Origin: Pseudomonas chlororaphis
GTDB taxonomy: Bacteria > Pseudomonadota > Gammaproteobacteria > Pseudomonadales > Pseudomonadaceae
Assembly: GCF_001921865.1 (NCBI RefSeq)
Contig: NZ_MSCT01000006.1
Span: 62,001 to 126,000, forward strand
Direction: 5' to 3'
DNA: 64,000 bases
Below the pieces are notes generated by a model. The model saw only the letters and a program-made list of their open reading frames with translations, did no database searches and was not told where the DNA came from. The position numbers and the translations under genes are program-made. Of this stretch, positions 1-9,604 are shown piece after piece. Position 1 is the stretch's first letter. Each line of letters begins with the position of its first letter.

Positions 1-636
1 TTCGCCGCCAACGTGCCGAAGATCATCCAGGGCGGTGCCTTCCCGGTAATCGCCGGTATCGCCCTGTTCGTGCTGATGACCACCTGGAAACGCGGCAAGC
101 AATTGCTGATGGATCGCCTGGCCGAGGGCGCCTTGCCGCTGCCGATCTTCATCGGCAGCATCCGCGTGCAGCCGCCGCACCGGGTCCAGGGCACCGCGGT
201 CTTCCTGACCGCCCGCCCGGATGCCGTGCCCCACGCCTTGCTGCATAACCTGTTGCATAACCAGGTGCTGCATGAGCAGGTGGTGCTGTTGACCGTGGTC
301 TACGAGGATATTCCGCGGGTACCGGCAGGCCGGCGCTTCGAGGTGGACTCCTATGGCGAAGGGTTCTTCCGGGTGATCCTGCATTTCGGTTTCACCGACG
401 AGCCGGACGTGCCGGAGGCGCTGAAACTGTGCCACCTGGACGAGCTGGACTTCAGCCCGATGCGCACCACCTACTTCCTCAGCCGCGAGACGGTCATCAC
501 CTCGAAGATGGTCGGCATGGCCCGTTGGCGCGAGGCGCTGTTCGCCTTCATGCTGAAGAACGCCAACGGCAACCTGCGCTTCTTCAACCTGCCGGTGAAC
601 CGGGTGATCGAGCTGGGGACCCAGGTCGAGATGTAA
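1..636 (+). CDS. kup: Low-affinity potassium transporter Kup, C-terminal part
   Basis: The reading frame is open from base 1, so the gene begins upstream of the window; about 211 codons are present. The product is the C-terminal part of Kup/TrkD, an inner-membrane K+:H+ symporter. The visible sequence has the last membrane segment ([19 protein letters not shown]), then the cytoplasmic domain with the family-typical [29 protein letters not shown] and [10 protein letters not shown] blocks, and ends in a short hydrophobic tail typical of full-length Kup. Nothing suggests truncation at the 3' end. In P. aeruginosa kup lies near the same mprF/A-PG hydrolase pair that follows here, which supports the assignment. 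An intrinsic terminator starts 14 bases after the stop. Confidence 0.93.
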   Translation, partial: FAANVPKIIQGGAFPVIAGIALFVLMTTWKRGKQLLMDRLAEGALPLPIFIGSIRVQPPHRVQGTAVFLTARPDAVPHALLHNLLHNQVLHEQVVLLTVVYEDIPRVPAGRRFEVDSYGEGFFRVILHFGFTDEPDVPEALKLCHLDELDFSPMRTTYFLSRETVITSKMVGMARWREALFAFMLKNANGNLRFFNLPVNRVIELGTQVEM

Positions 637-650
637 GCCATCGCCATAAC

Positions 651-687
651 AAAAGCCCCCGTCACCTTGGCAGTGACGGGGGCTTTT
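651..687 (+). terminator. Intrinsic terminator of kup
   Basis: A near-perfect stem AAAAGCCCCCGTCAC / GTGACGGGGGCTTTT closes a 7-base loop and runs into TTTTTTG on the plus strand. It is placed directly after the kup stop codon. Confidence 0.9.
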
Positions 688-719
688 TTGTTGGAGGTGC
701 CCGGGTGTGCGCAGGCATG

Positions 720-756
720 AAAAAGCCCCCGGTGCCGTTGGGCAGCGGGGGCTTCT
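720..756 (-). terminator. Intrinsic terminator of the mprF-acvB operon
   Basis: The stem AGCCCCCG / CGGGGGCT is preceded by a run of A on the plus strand, which is the U-tract for minus-strand transcription. It lies 16 bases beyond the end of the acvB-like gene, back to back with the kup terminator. Confidence 0.8.
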
Positions 757-771
757 TGGCCAGCGTTCAGG

Positions 772-2067
772 TCACTCTTCGGCGACCTTTTCCTTGCCCT
801 GGCGTTTCTCGATGATGTCCACCAGACGCTGGGCCAGGGCCGGGTAGTTCTCGTCGAAGTGGTGGCCGCCCGGCAGCTTCATGGCTTCGCCGACCGCGGT
901 CTTGTCGGTGCAACCGCTTTCGTCGACTTCTTCCTCGCCATAGATGCACACCACCTTGGCTGCTGGCAGCTTGGCCATTTCCGGGCCGGTGGCGGCTTCC
1001 TTGCCGGCGTTGCCCAGCCAGCCTTCGACTTCGATCTCGAAGCTGCCGGTACGGGCGAAGGCCAGCAGGATAATGGCGTCGACCCGCTGCTGTTCGGCTT
1101 CCGGCAGACGGTTGTAGATCGCCGGCAAGACATCGGCGCCGAACGAATAGCCGGTCAGCACGAAGCGTTTGGTGCCCCACTTCTGTCGGTAGTGCTGCAT
1201 CAGCTCGGCGAGGTCGGTGGCGCTCTGTTCCGGCGTCTTGTGCTGCCAGTAGTAACGCAGGGTGTCGATGCCGACCACGGGGTAGCCGATCTTCGCCATT
1301 TCGCCGGCCACGTCGCGGTCCAGGTCGCGCCAGCCGCCGTCGCCGGAGAGGAACAGGGTCACGGTGTCCTTGGTCTGGCCGGCCGGTACTTCGACCACTG
1401 GGATGTTCAGGCCGCCATTGTCCGAACCCACCAGCAGCTTGCGCAGTTCGTTGTTCAGCACCTGGGGCAGGTGGATGTCGTAGTCGCTGATGCTGGTGCT
1501 GGCATTCGGCGTGTCGCGCACGAAACCGGCGCTTTCGTCATCCGGGTTGTCGTTCCAGGCCACCAGCCAGTGGCCGTGGGCCAGGGTCTTGGGCAGCGGA
1601 TCGGTGCAGCCCGGCGCCGGGTTGATGGTGAAACCCACCGACACCGCCTGGGCCTTGTCGTCGTTCTGGGCGGCGATCCAGCGCCAGGCCAGGGCAGCGC
1701 CCGGGCCGATGCCGCTGACCAGGGTCGCCGGGCCCTTGAGTTGGCCAAGGGCGGTTTGCAGGGCTTGTTCCTGCGCCTTGCAGTCGTCCTTGGGCAAGAT
1801 CACCTGGACGATCTGCGCCGCGCCGCCGCGGCTCAGGGCTGTCAGCTGGGCGTCGGTCAGGGCTTCGTCGGCGAGGACGGCCACGGCGACCCGAGCCTTG
1901 GCCTGGGAGGCCGGGGTGACGCGGGTCAGGGTCGAACCATCGGCCTGGGCCAGGCGTTCCAGGGTCGGCTGGGGAGCCGGACGACTCCAGAACCAGTAGC
2001 CGCCTCCCGCAATCAGGGCAAGCACCACCAGGGTGGCTAATACATACCGCCAGGAGCGTTGAATCAT
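772..2067 (-). CDS. acvB: AcvB/VirJ-family periplasmic aminoacyl-phosphatidylglycerol hydrolase
   Basis: This 431-residue protein has an N-terminal signal/anchor (residues 8-27, hydrophobic, after RSWR). The C-terminal half is an alpha/beta-hydrolase of the VirJ/AcvB family. Seen directly: an SGDGGWRD block at 241-248, the nucleophile elbow GYSFGAD with Ser308, and a C-terminal His in PGGHHFD (His402/403). In P. aeruginosa the equivalent gene PA0919, next to the mprF orthologue, encodes a periplasmic hydrolase that removes alanine from alanyl-phosphatidylglycerol. Here the gene likewise follows mprF, sharing one base (TGATG stop-start overlap), so the two are translationally coupled. By inference it resets or tunes membrane lipid aminoacylation. 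The symbol is transferred from the Agrobacterium virulence gene acvB and is a family name, not proof of substrate. Confidence 0.85.
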   Translation of the reverse strand: MIQRSWRYVLATLVVLALIAGGGYWFWSRPAPQPTLERLAQADGSTLTRVTPASQAKARVAVAVLADEALTDAQLTALSRGGAAQIVQVILPKDDCKAQEQALQTALGQLKGPATLVSGIGPGAALAWRWIAAQNDDKAQAVSVGFTINPAPGCTDPLPKTLAHGHWLVAWNDNPDDESAGFVRDTPNASTSISDYDIHLPQVLNNELRKLLVGSDNGGLNIPVVEVPAGQTKDTVTLFLSGDGGWRDLDRDVAGEMAKIGYPVVGIDTLRYYWQHKTPEQSATDLAELMQHYRQKWGTKRFVLTGYSFGADVLPAIYNRLPEAEQQRVDAIILLAFARTGSFEIEVEGWLGNAGKEAATGPEMAKLPAAKVVCIYGEEEVDESGCTDKTAVGEAMKLPGGHHFDENYPALAQRLVDIIEKRQGKEKVAEE

Positions 2068-4718
2068 CAGCGTTTCACCAATCCAGTCAGGCCGCCCGCA
2101 ATCAGGGCGGCGGTATCGGCCAGTGCCACCAGCGGATCCAGTCCGGCGGGCACGGCCATATAACGAGGTTCCCAGTCAGGCTGGAATTTGTCTTTGAAAC
2201 GGCGCAGTCCCTGGAAGTTGTACAACTGCTCACCCCGACGGAAAACCATCGATCCCAGGCGCTGGGTCAGGGGGGCGCCGCGCCGGGGTTGCAGACCCGA
2301 CAACGGCACCATGCCCAGACTGAAGCGTGCATAGCCATGGTTTTTATAATGCTGGATCAGGCCGACCATCATGAATTCCATGGTCAGCTTCGGGGCGTCC
2401 GGGTGGGCGCGCATCAGGTCGAGGCTGGCCAGGTCGTGGCTGTAGGTCTCGAGCAGGTTGGCGAAGGCCACCGGACGTCCTTCAAAACGGATGATCGCGA
2501 TACGGAAATGCTTGAGGTAATCCTCGCTGAAGCGGCCGAGGGAGAAACCCTTCTCACGGACGTTCTTGCCGGTCAGCCAGGCATCGGAAATGATTTTCAG
2601 CTCGTCCATCGGCGCGTGCCCGGCCTCATGGATATCCAGGGTCAGGCCGTCCCGGGTGCCACGGTTCCAGGTGTAGCGCAGGTCCTTCATCTCTTTGCCC
2701 TTGGCTTCGAGATCAAAGCGATTCAGGTCGACCCGGGCTTCTTCGCCCAGCTTGATGGCGGTCAGGCCGATGTCCATGTAGTACGGCAGGTTTTCCGCGC
2801 GCACCTGATAGAACACCGGTCGCGCATGGTGGAGGTCGCACAGGTCGCGGAACTGCCAGATCATCTCGGCCCGCTGCTGGGTCGGCCCGATCGGGTCGTA
2901 CAGCGCCACCAGGCTGCGGCCGCGCCGAGCGTACATGAGGAACGCATCGTCGTTGGGGTGGAACAGCAGGGCCTTGTCGCCGGTCAGCGCCAGGCCGCCA
3001 TCGGGCTGGGAGGAGGCCATGAGGATTTTCGCCGCGCGGTCCAGCTCTTCGCCGGTGGGCTGGTGGATCACCGGACGTGCGGTGCGCAGCAGCCAGGTCA
3101 GGGACACCACCACCAGCAGCACCGCGGCGCCCAGCAGCGAGCGCAAGCCCCGTGGGGCGTCGGCGTCGAGGGTGAACTGCCACCAGAGCTGGTGACTGTA
3201 GGGCACGTCCTGATAGGCGAACAGCAGCAGCCAGATCGAGGCACCGAGCACACAGACGCTGGCCACCAGGTACAGCGGCGAGAACGGCAATTCGGTGAGG
3301 CGGCTCGGCCGGTAGAAAGAACGCCGGAAGATCGCCAGCAGGCTGGCGGTCAGGGTCATGAGGCAGGCTTCTTCCCAGTCGAAACCCTTGAGCAGGGAGA
3401 GCAGGGCGCCCACCAGCAGCAGGATGGTGGTGAGCATCCAGGCCGCGGACAGGCGCCGGCGCAGGCCCTGGGCCAGCAGTAGGCAAAGCACGCCGATCAG
3501 GCTGGCGCCGAAGTGCGAGGCGTCCACCAGGCGGTGCGGGATAAGAAAGCCGATGTGCTGCAGGCGGGTGTCGATTTCCGGAGTGGCGCCGGAAAACAGC
3601 AGCACCACGCCGGACAGGAATACCAGCACCGCGAGGATGGGCGCTGCCAGGCCCGAGGCCACGCGCAGCGATTGGCGAGTCTGGAACAGGCGCTGGGCTT
3701 CGTTGATCAGCAGCAGCACACAGGCCACCAGCATCGGCAGGATCACGTAGATCAGCCGGTACAGCAGCAGGGCCGCCGCCAGTGGCGCCGCGCCCAGCGT
3801 GTCGGCGAAGGCCGCTAGCAGAATCGCCTCGAACACCCCGACGCCGCCGGGCACATGGCTGAGTACGCCGGCTGCCAGGGCGAGCAGGTAGACCAGCAGG
3901 AAGGCACCGAAAGGCGGCGCTTCAGGCAGCAGCAGATAAAGCACGGTGGCCGCCGCCGCGACGTCCAGGGCGGTGATGAGCAGTTGCAGCAAGGTCAGGC
4001 GTCGACCCGGCAGGCGCAGGGTACGGCGCCCGGCCCGGACCAGCAGGTTGTCGAGCAATGGCTGTTCGGGCAGGCGACGACGGTAGATGCCGACGACCAG
4101 GATCGCGAAGAGCATCAATACGCCGCCGGCGATACCGGCCAGCAAACCTTCGGACAGGCGCAAGGCCGCGGAGGCGGCGGGCAGGTTGCTCAGGGTCGCG
4201 AGGGCGGCAAGCGGCGGCAGGGCGCAGCCCAGGGACAGGCTGGCGAACAGCGTCATGTGGGCGACGTCGCCGGCGCCCACGCCATGCCGGGCGTAGAGTC
4301 GGTAACGCACCGAACCGCCGGAAAGCAGCGACAGGCCGATCGCGTTGCCAATGGCAAAAGCGGTAAAGCCGCCCAGCGCCAGGGTGCGCGCCGGCAGGTC
4401 CACCCCGGCGTAGCGGCTGGCGGACCATTCATAGCCGAGCAAGATGACGAAGCCGACCACGGTTGCGGCCAGGGCGCCAAGCAGGGCCGGTTTCGGCACG
4501 TCGAGGATCGAGTCGTGCAGGGCGTACAGGTCCAGCTCGCTGAGCAGGTGACGGCAGGCAATCAGGGCGATGCCGAACAGCAGCAGGGTGACGACCATAC
4601 CAATGGGCTGGCGGTACTTGCTCAGCAGTTCCAGCCAGCGCAGGCGCGTGGCGGCGACCGGTTGGTTCGCTGTAACGGTATCGGTGTCTTGTGAGTCAGA
4701 CGAGTTGGCGCGCATCAA
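2067..4718 (-). CDS. mprF: Bifunctional phosphatidylglycerol aminoacyltransferase/flippase MprF
   Basis: This 883-residue inner-membrane protein transfers an amino acid from aminoacyl-tRNA to phosphatidylglycerol. In P. aeruginosa the homologue PA0920 makes alanyl-PG. The N-terminal ~530 residues are polytopic with more than ten hydrophobic segments (flippase region, UPF0104 type). The C-terminal ~330 residues are the soluble DUF2156 synthase domain, recognisable by GDKALLFHPNDDAFLMYARR, the GRPVAFANL stretch and the ending YNFQGLRRFKDKFQPDWEPRY. Full length for the family. It is the first gene of a two-gene operon with the hydrolase. The product reduces membrane negative charge and is associated in other bacteria with resistance to cationic peptides and acid. 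Confidence 0.93.
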   Translation of the reverse strand: MMRANSSDSQDTDTVTANQPVAATRLRWLELLSKYRQPIGMVVTLLLFGIALIACRHLLSELDLYALHDSILDVPKPALLGALAATVVGFVILLGYEWSASRYAGVDLPARTLALGGFTAFAIGNAIGLSLLSGGSVRYRLYARHGVGAGDVAHMTLFASLSLGCALPPLAALATLSNLPAASAALRLSEGLLAGIAGGVLMLFAILVVGIYRRRLPEQPLLDNLLVRAGRRTLRLPGRRLTLLQLLITALDVAAAATVLYLLLPEAPPFGAFLLVYLLALAAGVLSHVPGGVGVFEAILLAAFADTLGAAPLAAALLLYRLIYVILPMLVACVLLLINEAQRLFQTRQSLRVASGLAAPILAVLVFLSGVVLLFSGATPEIDTRLQHIGFLIPHRLVDASHFGASLIGVLCLLLAQGLRRRLSAAWMLTTILLLVGALLSLLKGFDWEEACLMTLTASLLAIFRRSFYRPSRLTELPFSPLYLVASVCVLGASIWLLLFAYQDVPYSHQLWWQFTLDADAPRGLRSLLGAAVLLVVVSLTWLLRTARPVIHQPTGEELDRAAKILMASSQPDGGLALTGDKALLFHPNDDAFLMYARRGRSLVALYDPIGPTQQRAEMIWQFRDLCDLHHARPVFYQVRAENLPYYMDIGLTAIKLGEEARVDLNRFDLEAKGKEMKDLRYTWNRGTRDGLTLDIHEAGHAPMDELKIISDAWLTGKNVREKGFSLGRFSEDYLKHFRIAIIRFEGRPVAFANLLETYSHDLASLDLMRAHPDAPKLTMEFMMVGLIQHYKNHGYARFSLGMVPLSGLQPRRGAPLTQRLGSMVFRRGEQLYNFQGLRRFKDKFQPDWEPRYMAVPAGLDPLVALADTAALIAGGLTGLVKR

Positions 4719-4955
4719 TCACCTCGTGGATTGTGCGCGACAGGATGGGGGTATCCAGCCAAGTTACCAATCCCTGCAGAAAAAATAATTTCAAATATTA
4801 ACGCGTCTCACCCTGGCCCTGCGAGCCCGGACGGTCAGGGTTTCATGTTGCGACCTGGGAATGAGCATAGCGGGTTGCAAGCAAGGAGGGAGGCGACTGA
4901 CGGTTCACGGAAGATTGCCAGGTCATTGTTGCGAAAAGATTTTTTCGACAGATAC

Positions 4956-4987
4956 AAAAAAGGCCACTCTTTCGAGTAGCCTTTTTC
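4956..4987 (-). terminator. Terminator of the downstream tRNA-fMet copy
   Basis: The hairpin AAAAAGGC-ACTCT TTCG AGTAGCCTTTTT lies immediately 3' of the tRNA on the minus strand, with a UUUUU tail. It has one mismatch compared with the copy at 5230. Confidence 0.85.
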
Positions 4988-4993
4988 GATGTT

Positions 4994-5070
<77 letters not shown>

Positions 5071-5229
5071 TCTGATGTGGCGGCATTCTACAGGCGAATG
5101 CCGGGGTGTCAACCGTTAATGGCCTGCTCAGTCAAATTAATGCTTTATTGCCCTCGAGAGGGCTTAAGTCTCGGTCTTGAAAGGGGTTTTATTTTTCCCG
5201 CGGCCCCGAGCGACAAAACCTGCACGCAC

Positions 5230-5261
5230 AAAAAAGGCCACTCTTTCGAGTGGCCTTTTTC
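5230..5261 (-). terminator. Terminator of the upstream tRNA-fMet copy
   Basis: A perfect hairpin AAAAAGGCCACTC TTTC GAGTGGCCTTTTT lies immediately 3' of the tRNA on the minus strand. Confidence 0.87.
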
Positions 5262-5267
5262 GATGTT

Positions 5268-5344
<77 letters not shown>

Positions 5345-5562
5345 TCTGATGTGGCGGCATTCTACAGAGAATCGCCAGGCTGTCAACCTAAGAGTTTTAA
5401 AAAACTGTTCCTGTTCAAGCGCTTAGCAGGAAGAGGCAGCGGCTGAATTGCCCTTCAGGGCATGCCAGGCAAGGCTTTCAGCTCTATTGAAGGGTTTTGT
5501 TCGATTGAGAAAATAAATTCACATTGAGATTTTTCCGGCCCCGGTCAGGAGAAATCAAACTA

Positions 5563-5578
5563 CTGGTGCTATATACAG
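5563..5578. promoter_or_regulatory. Probable LexA (SOS) box upstream of dinB
   Basis: CTGGTGCTATATACAG matches the gamma-proteobacterial LexA consensus CTG-N10-CAG, with the right half (TATATACAG) perfect. It sits 69 bases before the dinB start, within the 302-base stretch 5345-5646, which otherwise holds no gene. dinB is a known SOS gene in Pseudomonas. Confidence 0.7.
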
Positions 5579-5646
5579 GTCTCAGTGAGATACTGTCGGC
5601 CCATGTTTCATGATTAACCTCCTGCCTCCATGAACTCTGCCTTTAT

Positions 5647-6708
5647 ATGACGCAGCGCAAAATCATCCACATCGATTGCGATTGCTTCTACGCCGCCATC
5701 GAAATGCGCGACGACCCGCAATTGGCCGGCAGGCCGATGGCGGTGGGCGGCTCGGCGGAGCGTCGCGGGGTAATTGCCACGTGCAACTACGAGGCCCGCG
5801 CCTTTGGCGTGCGTTCGGCGATGTCGTCGCGGCATGCGCTGACGCTGTGCCCCGACCTGTTGATCGTCAAGCCGCGGATGGAGGCCTACCGGGAGGCGTC
5901 GAAGGAGATTCAGGCGATCTTCCGCGACTACACCGACCTGATCGAGCCGTTGTCCCTGGACGAAGCCTACCTGGATGTTTCCGACAGCCCCAACTTTGCC
6001 GGCAGCGCCACACGCATCGCCCAGGATATCCGCCGCCGGGTGTCCAACCAGTTGCATATCACCGTGTCGGCGGGGGTGGCGCCGAACAAGTTCCTGGCCA
6101 AGATCGCCAGCGACTGGAAAAAGCCCAATGGCCTGTTCGTGATCACCCCGGATCAGGTCGAGGACTTCGTCTCGGCCTTGCCGGTCAACAAGCTGCACGG
6201 CGTGGGCAAGGTCACGGCCGACAAGCTGGGGCGCCTGGGCATCGTCAGCTGCGAGGCGTTGCGCGAATGGAACAAGCTGGCGCTGGTGCGTGAATTCGGC
6301 AGTTTTGGCGAGCGCCTGTGGAACCTGGCCCGGGGCATCGATGACCGGCCGGTGCAGAACGACAGCCGGCGCCAATCCATCAGCGTGGAAAACACCTACG
6401 ACGTCGACCTGCCCGATCTGCAGAGCTGTCTGGACAAGCTGCCGGAGCTGATGCAGACCCTGGCGGGTCGGATCGAGCGAATCGACAGCAGTTATCGGCC
6501 GGGCAAGCCCTTCGTCAAAGTGAAGTTTCACGATTTCACCCAGACCACCCTGGAGCAGGCGGGGGCGGGGCGGGACCTGGAGAGTTACCGGCAGCTCCTG
6601 ACTCAGGCGTTCAAGCGTGGGGACAGGCCGGTGCGGCTGTTGGGGATTGGCGTGCGCTTGCAGGATTTGCGCGGCGGGCATGAGCAATTGGAGTTGTTCA
6701 ACCGCTGA
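5647..6708 (+). CDS. dinB: DNA polymerase IV (Y family)
   Basis: This is a 353-residue error-prone translesion polymerase. Visible motifs are the N-terminal IIHIDCDCFYAAIE with metal-binding Asp10 and steric-gate Phe14, the palm SLDEAYLDVS with catalytic Asp105-Glu106, the helix-hairpin-helix region around LPVNKLHGVGKVTADKLG, and a little-finger domain. The C-terminal end EQLELFNR is a beta-clamp binding motif (QLxLF). Length equals E. coli DinB. The ATG at 5647 has no strong ribosome site, but the sequence downstream begins exactly as in the family. A LexA box lies upstream, so SOS induction is expected. In P. aeruginosa dinB (PA0923) is also close to mprF. Confidence 0.96.
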   Translation: MTQRKIIHIDCDCFYAAIEMRDDPQLAGRPMAVGGSAERRGVIATCNYEARAFGVRSAMSSRHALTLCPDLLIVKPRMEAYREASKEIQAIFRDYTDLIEPLSLDEAYLDVSDSPNFAGSATRIAQDIRRRVSNQLHITVSAGVAPNKFLAKIASDWKKPNGLFVITPDQVEDFVSALPVNKLHGVGKVTADKLGRLGIVSCEALREWNKLALVREFGSFGERLWNLARGIDDRPVQNDSRRQSISVENTYDVDLPDLQSCLDKLPELMQTLAGRIERIDSSYRPGKPFVKVKFHDFTQTTLEQAGAGRDLESYRQLLTQAFKRGDRPVRLLGIGVRLQDLRGGHEQLELFNR

Positions 6709-6714
6709 AAAGAG

Positions 6715-6780
6715 CATCGCGAGCCAGCTCGCGCCTACAGGGTCAGGATCAATCCTGCAGGAGCGAGCTGGCTCGCGATG
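6715..6780. repeat. REP pair (inverted REP elements)
   Basis: CATCGCGAGCCAGCTCGCGCCTACAG is followed after 14 bases by the inverted copy CTGCAGGAGCGAGCTGGCTCGCGATG. It lies between the convergent dinB and the 6790-7743 lipoprotein gene and could act as a bidirectional terminator or a gyrase/REPIN site. Confidence 0.85.
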
Positions 6781-6789
6781 GCTTTCCGG

Positions 6790-7743
6790 TCAATTGGCGC
6801 CAGGGTCGGCGACCAGGCGGCCGGCGTTCTTGGTCAGCGACTTGAGAAACTCGCTTTGCAGCTCCGGATCGTTGCGGGTCAGCTCGATCAGGCTCTGTTC
6901 CAGTTCGCTGGCTTCTTCTTCCAGGCCCAGCTCGGAGAGACGCTTGACCCGGTGTACCCACTGGCTCACTTCGTCGTCTTCGAGGTCGTCGTAGATCAGG
7001 TTGTGCGCTTCGAGCAGCTTGCCGCGCAGGGTGCCACTGATGGCCAGCGACGAGTCGGAATGCACATCGTCCTGGGCGTCGGTGACGCTGATCTGCAGTT
7101 TGCCGACGTGGTTCAGGTCCTGCTCGGAAAACGGGCTGTCCAACAGATTCAGGCGCAGGACGCCGTTACGGTCGGTGCTCAGCTCATGGGTTTCCTTGCC
7201 GGCCTTGACCTGCACCGGGCGTTCGCTCCAGGGCAGGCTCGAATACTCCACGCGCTTGTCGCGCTGGACTTCATCGATGCCCGCCAGGTTCTGCTGCGCG
7301 CGGCCATGGGACGGTACGTTCATGAACGGGTTGAGCCCCGCCACGCCGTAGCTGATCCAGTCCTTGGTGACGCTGTCCGGCAGGTTGCCCAGGGCAAACA
7401 CGTTGACCACATTGGCGCCGACCCCGGCAACCACGGCTACCGCGCCCAGCGGAATCTCGTAGAGTTCCCGCCAGGGTTGATAGGGCGTGTAGCGATCGTA
7501 ACGACGCGTGACTTCGAATTCGGTGACTTCGAAGGTCTTCTGCTCGTGGATGCGTACCCGGCGTTGCGGCAGCTCAAGCACCTTAGGCTCGCCGACATCG
7601 ATCTGCAGGCTGTGATCGAGCAATTTGCGCTCGACACGTTCCTCGTGTTCGCTGCGTTGCGACATCTGGTTGGCACAGCCGCTGAGCAACAGGGCGCCGC
7701 ACAAGGCGGCGCCCCCGAAGCTTAAGGTGTTTCGCTCGAACAT
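6790..7743 (-). CDS. Conserved lipoprotein of unknown function
   Basis: This 317-residue protein begins with a lipoprotein signal peptide; the lipobox LLSGC puts the lipidated cysteine at residue 23. The next residues include Asn-Gln, so there is no Asp at +2 and outer-membrane sorting is likely. The middle contains a hydrophobic stretch (IPLGAVAVVAGVGANVVNVFALG, around residues 98-120) that could be membrane-associated. The C-terminal 60 residues are charged and helical (DDLEDDEVSQWVHRVKRL...), perhaps coiled coil. I do not recognise a functional domain. It lies 17 bases downstream of proS on the same strand and is probably cotranscribed with it. Confidence 0.8.
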   Translation of the reverse strand: MFERNTLSFGGAALCGALLLSGCANQMSQRSEHEERVERKLLDHSLQIDVGEPKVLELPQRRVRIHEQKTFEVTEFEVTRRYDRYTPYQPWRELYEIPLGAVAVVAGVGANVVNVFALGNLPDSVTKDWISYGVAGLNPFMNVPSHGRAQQNLAGIDEVQRDKRVEYSSLPWSERPVQVKAGKETHELSTDRNGVLRLNLLDSPFSEQDLNHVGKLQISVTDAQDDVHSDSSLAISGTLRGKLLEAHNLIYDDLEDDEVSQWVHRVKRLSELGLEEEASELEQSLIELTRNDPELQSEFLKSLTKNAGRLVADPGAN

Positions 7744-7760
7744 GACTTCTCTATCTGGTT

Positions 7761-9476
7761 TCAGCGACGGATACGGGCTTGGAGGAAGGACAGCACGTCA
7801 GCCACCGGCAGCGCTTGCGCCTCGGCTTCGGTACGGCTCTTGTATTCCAGGTTGCCTTCGGCGAGGCCGCGGTCGCTGACCACGATCCGGTGTGGAATGC
7901 CGATCAGCTCCATGTCCGCGAATTTGATGCCCGGGCTGGTTTTCTTGTCGCGGTCGTCCAGCAGCACTTCGAAGCCGGCGGCGGTGAGTTCCGCGTACAG
8001 CTTGTCGGTGGCTTCGCGAACTTGCTCGGTTTCATAGCGCAGCGGTACCAGGGCGATCTGGAACGGGGCCAGGGTGTCGCTCCAGATGATGCCGTTGGCG
8101 TCGTTGTTCTGCTCGATGGCCGCGGCCACCACGCGGGATACGCCGATGCCGTAGCAACCCATTTCCAGGGTCACCGGCTTGCCGTTCTCGCCCAGTACTT
8201 CGCACTTCATCGCCTTGCTGTACTTGTTGCCCAGCTGGAAGATGTGCCCGACTTCGATGCCGCGCTTGATTTCCAGGGTGCCCTTGCCGTCCGGGCTTGG
8301 GTCGCCGCTGACCACGTTGCGCAGGTCGGCCACGGTCGGGACCGGCATGTCGCGTTCCCAGTTGAAGCCGAAATAGTGCTTGTCATCGACGTTCGCGCCG
8401 ATGCCGAAGTCGCTCATCAGGGCGACCGAGCGGTCGACGATGATCGGCAGCGGCAGGTTCAGCGGGCCCAGGGAACCGGCACCGGCGCCGATGGCGTCGC
8501 GCAACTCGGTTTCCGAGGCCATGACCAGCGGGCTGCCGACGCCAGGCTGGTTGGCGGCCTTGATTTCGTTCAGTTCGTGGTCGCCGCGGACGATCAGGGC
8601 GATCAGCTTGCCGGCTTCCTCGGCATGCACCACCAGGGTCTTGACGGTCTTTTCGATTGGCAAGCCATAACCTTCCACCAGCTGCGCGATGGTTTTCGCG
8701 TCAGGGGTGTCGACCAGGCGCAGGGCTTCGCTCGGCGCCGGGCGCGAGGTTTCGCGAGGCACGGCTTCGGCTTTCTCGATGTTCGCCGCGTAGTCGGAGC
8801 CGTTGCTGAACACGATGTCGTCTTCGCCGGACTCGGCCAATACATGGAACTCATGGGAACCGGCGCCGCCGATGGAGCCGTTGTCCGCTTCCACCGGGCG
8901 GAATTTCAGGCCCAGGCGGCTGAACACGTTGCAGTAGGCTTCGTGCATGCGATCGTAGGTGACCTGCAGCGACGCCTGGTCGGCGTGGAAGGAATAGGCG
9001 TCCTTCATGATGAACTCGCGACCGCGCATCAGGCCGAAGCGTGGACGGATTTCATCGCGGAACTTGGTCTGGATCTGGTACATGTTGATCGGCAGCTGCT
9101 TGTAGCTGCTCAGCTCGTTGCGGGCCAGATCAGTGATCACTTCCTCGTGGGTCGGGCCGGCGCAGAAATCGCGACCGTGGCGATCCTTGAAGCGCAGCAA
9201 TTCAGGGCCGTATTCTTCCCAGCGACCGGATTCCTGCCACAGCTCAGCCGGTTGCGTGCTCGGCATCAACACTTCCAGCGAGCCGGCGGCGTTCATTTCT
9301 TCACGAACGATGGCTTCGACCTTGCGCATGACCCGCAGGCCCATCGGGAGCCAGGTGTACAGGCCCGAGGCCAGTTTGCGGATCATGCCGGCGCGCAACA
9401 TCAGCTGATGGCTGATCACGACCGCATCGGAAGGTGTTTCTTTCTGTGTGGCGAGCAAAAATTGACTGGTGCGCAT
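7761..9476 (-). CDS. proS: Prolyl-tRNA synthetase
   Basis: This 571-residue class II aminoacyl-tRNA synthetase of the bacterial type charges tRNA-Pro in the cytosol. The start [30 protein letters not shown] is the family N-terminus. Motif 1 ([20 protein letters not shown]), motif 2 ([26 protein letters not shown]) and motif 3 ([18 protein letters not shown]) are all visible. The editing (INS/YbaK-like) insertion lies between motifs 2 and 3, roughly residues 235-380. The C-terminal anticodon-binding domain ends [20 protein letters not shown]. Length matches the E. coli enzyme (572). It is followed by the lipoprotein gene at 6790. Confidence 0.97.
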   Translation of the reverse strand: MRTSQFLLATQKETPSDAVVISHQLMLRAGMIRKLASGLYTWLPMGLRVMRKVEAIVREEMNAAGSLEVLMPSTQPAELWQESGRWEEYGPELLRFKDRHGRDFCAGPTHEEVITDLARNELSSYKQLPINMYQIQTKFRDEIRPRFGLMRGREFIMKDAYSFHADQASLQVTYDRMHEAYCNVFSRLGLKFRPVEADNGSIGGAGSHEFHVLAESGEDDIVFSNGSDYAANIEKAEAVPRETSRPAPSEALRLVDTPDAKTIAQLVEGYGLPIEKTVKTLVVHAEEAGKLIALIVRGDHELNEIKAANQPGVGSPLVMASETELRDAIGAGAGSLGPLNLPLPIIVDRSVALMSDFGIGANVDDKHYFGFNWERDMPVPTVADLRNVVSGDPSPDGKGTLEIKRGIEVGHIFQLGNKYSKAMKCEVLGENGKPVTLEMGCYGIGVSRVVAAAIEQNNDANGIIWSDTLAPFQIALVPLRYETEQVREATDKLYAELTAAGFEVLLDDRDKKTSPGIKFADMELIGIPHRIVVSDRGLAEGNLEYKSRTEAEAQALPVADVLSFLQARIRR

Positions 9477-9604
9477 GGTAGGCCGTTGTCGGTTGCTGAG
9501 ACTGGAAATGACGGAGCATTGTACGGGCGAGATCCGCTGGCGTACAGGATTGCGGCCGGGGCGGGCCGGGGCGGCGGGCGAATGCCGGCGTGCCCCGGTG
9601 TTTC

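Noticed and set aside
859..2040. 393-codon open frame antisense to the acvB-like gene
   Set aside because: Amino-acid composition is typical of a GC-rich shadow frame (His/Gly/Val-rich, no domain); the opposite strand codes a clear hydrolase.
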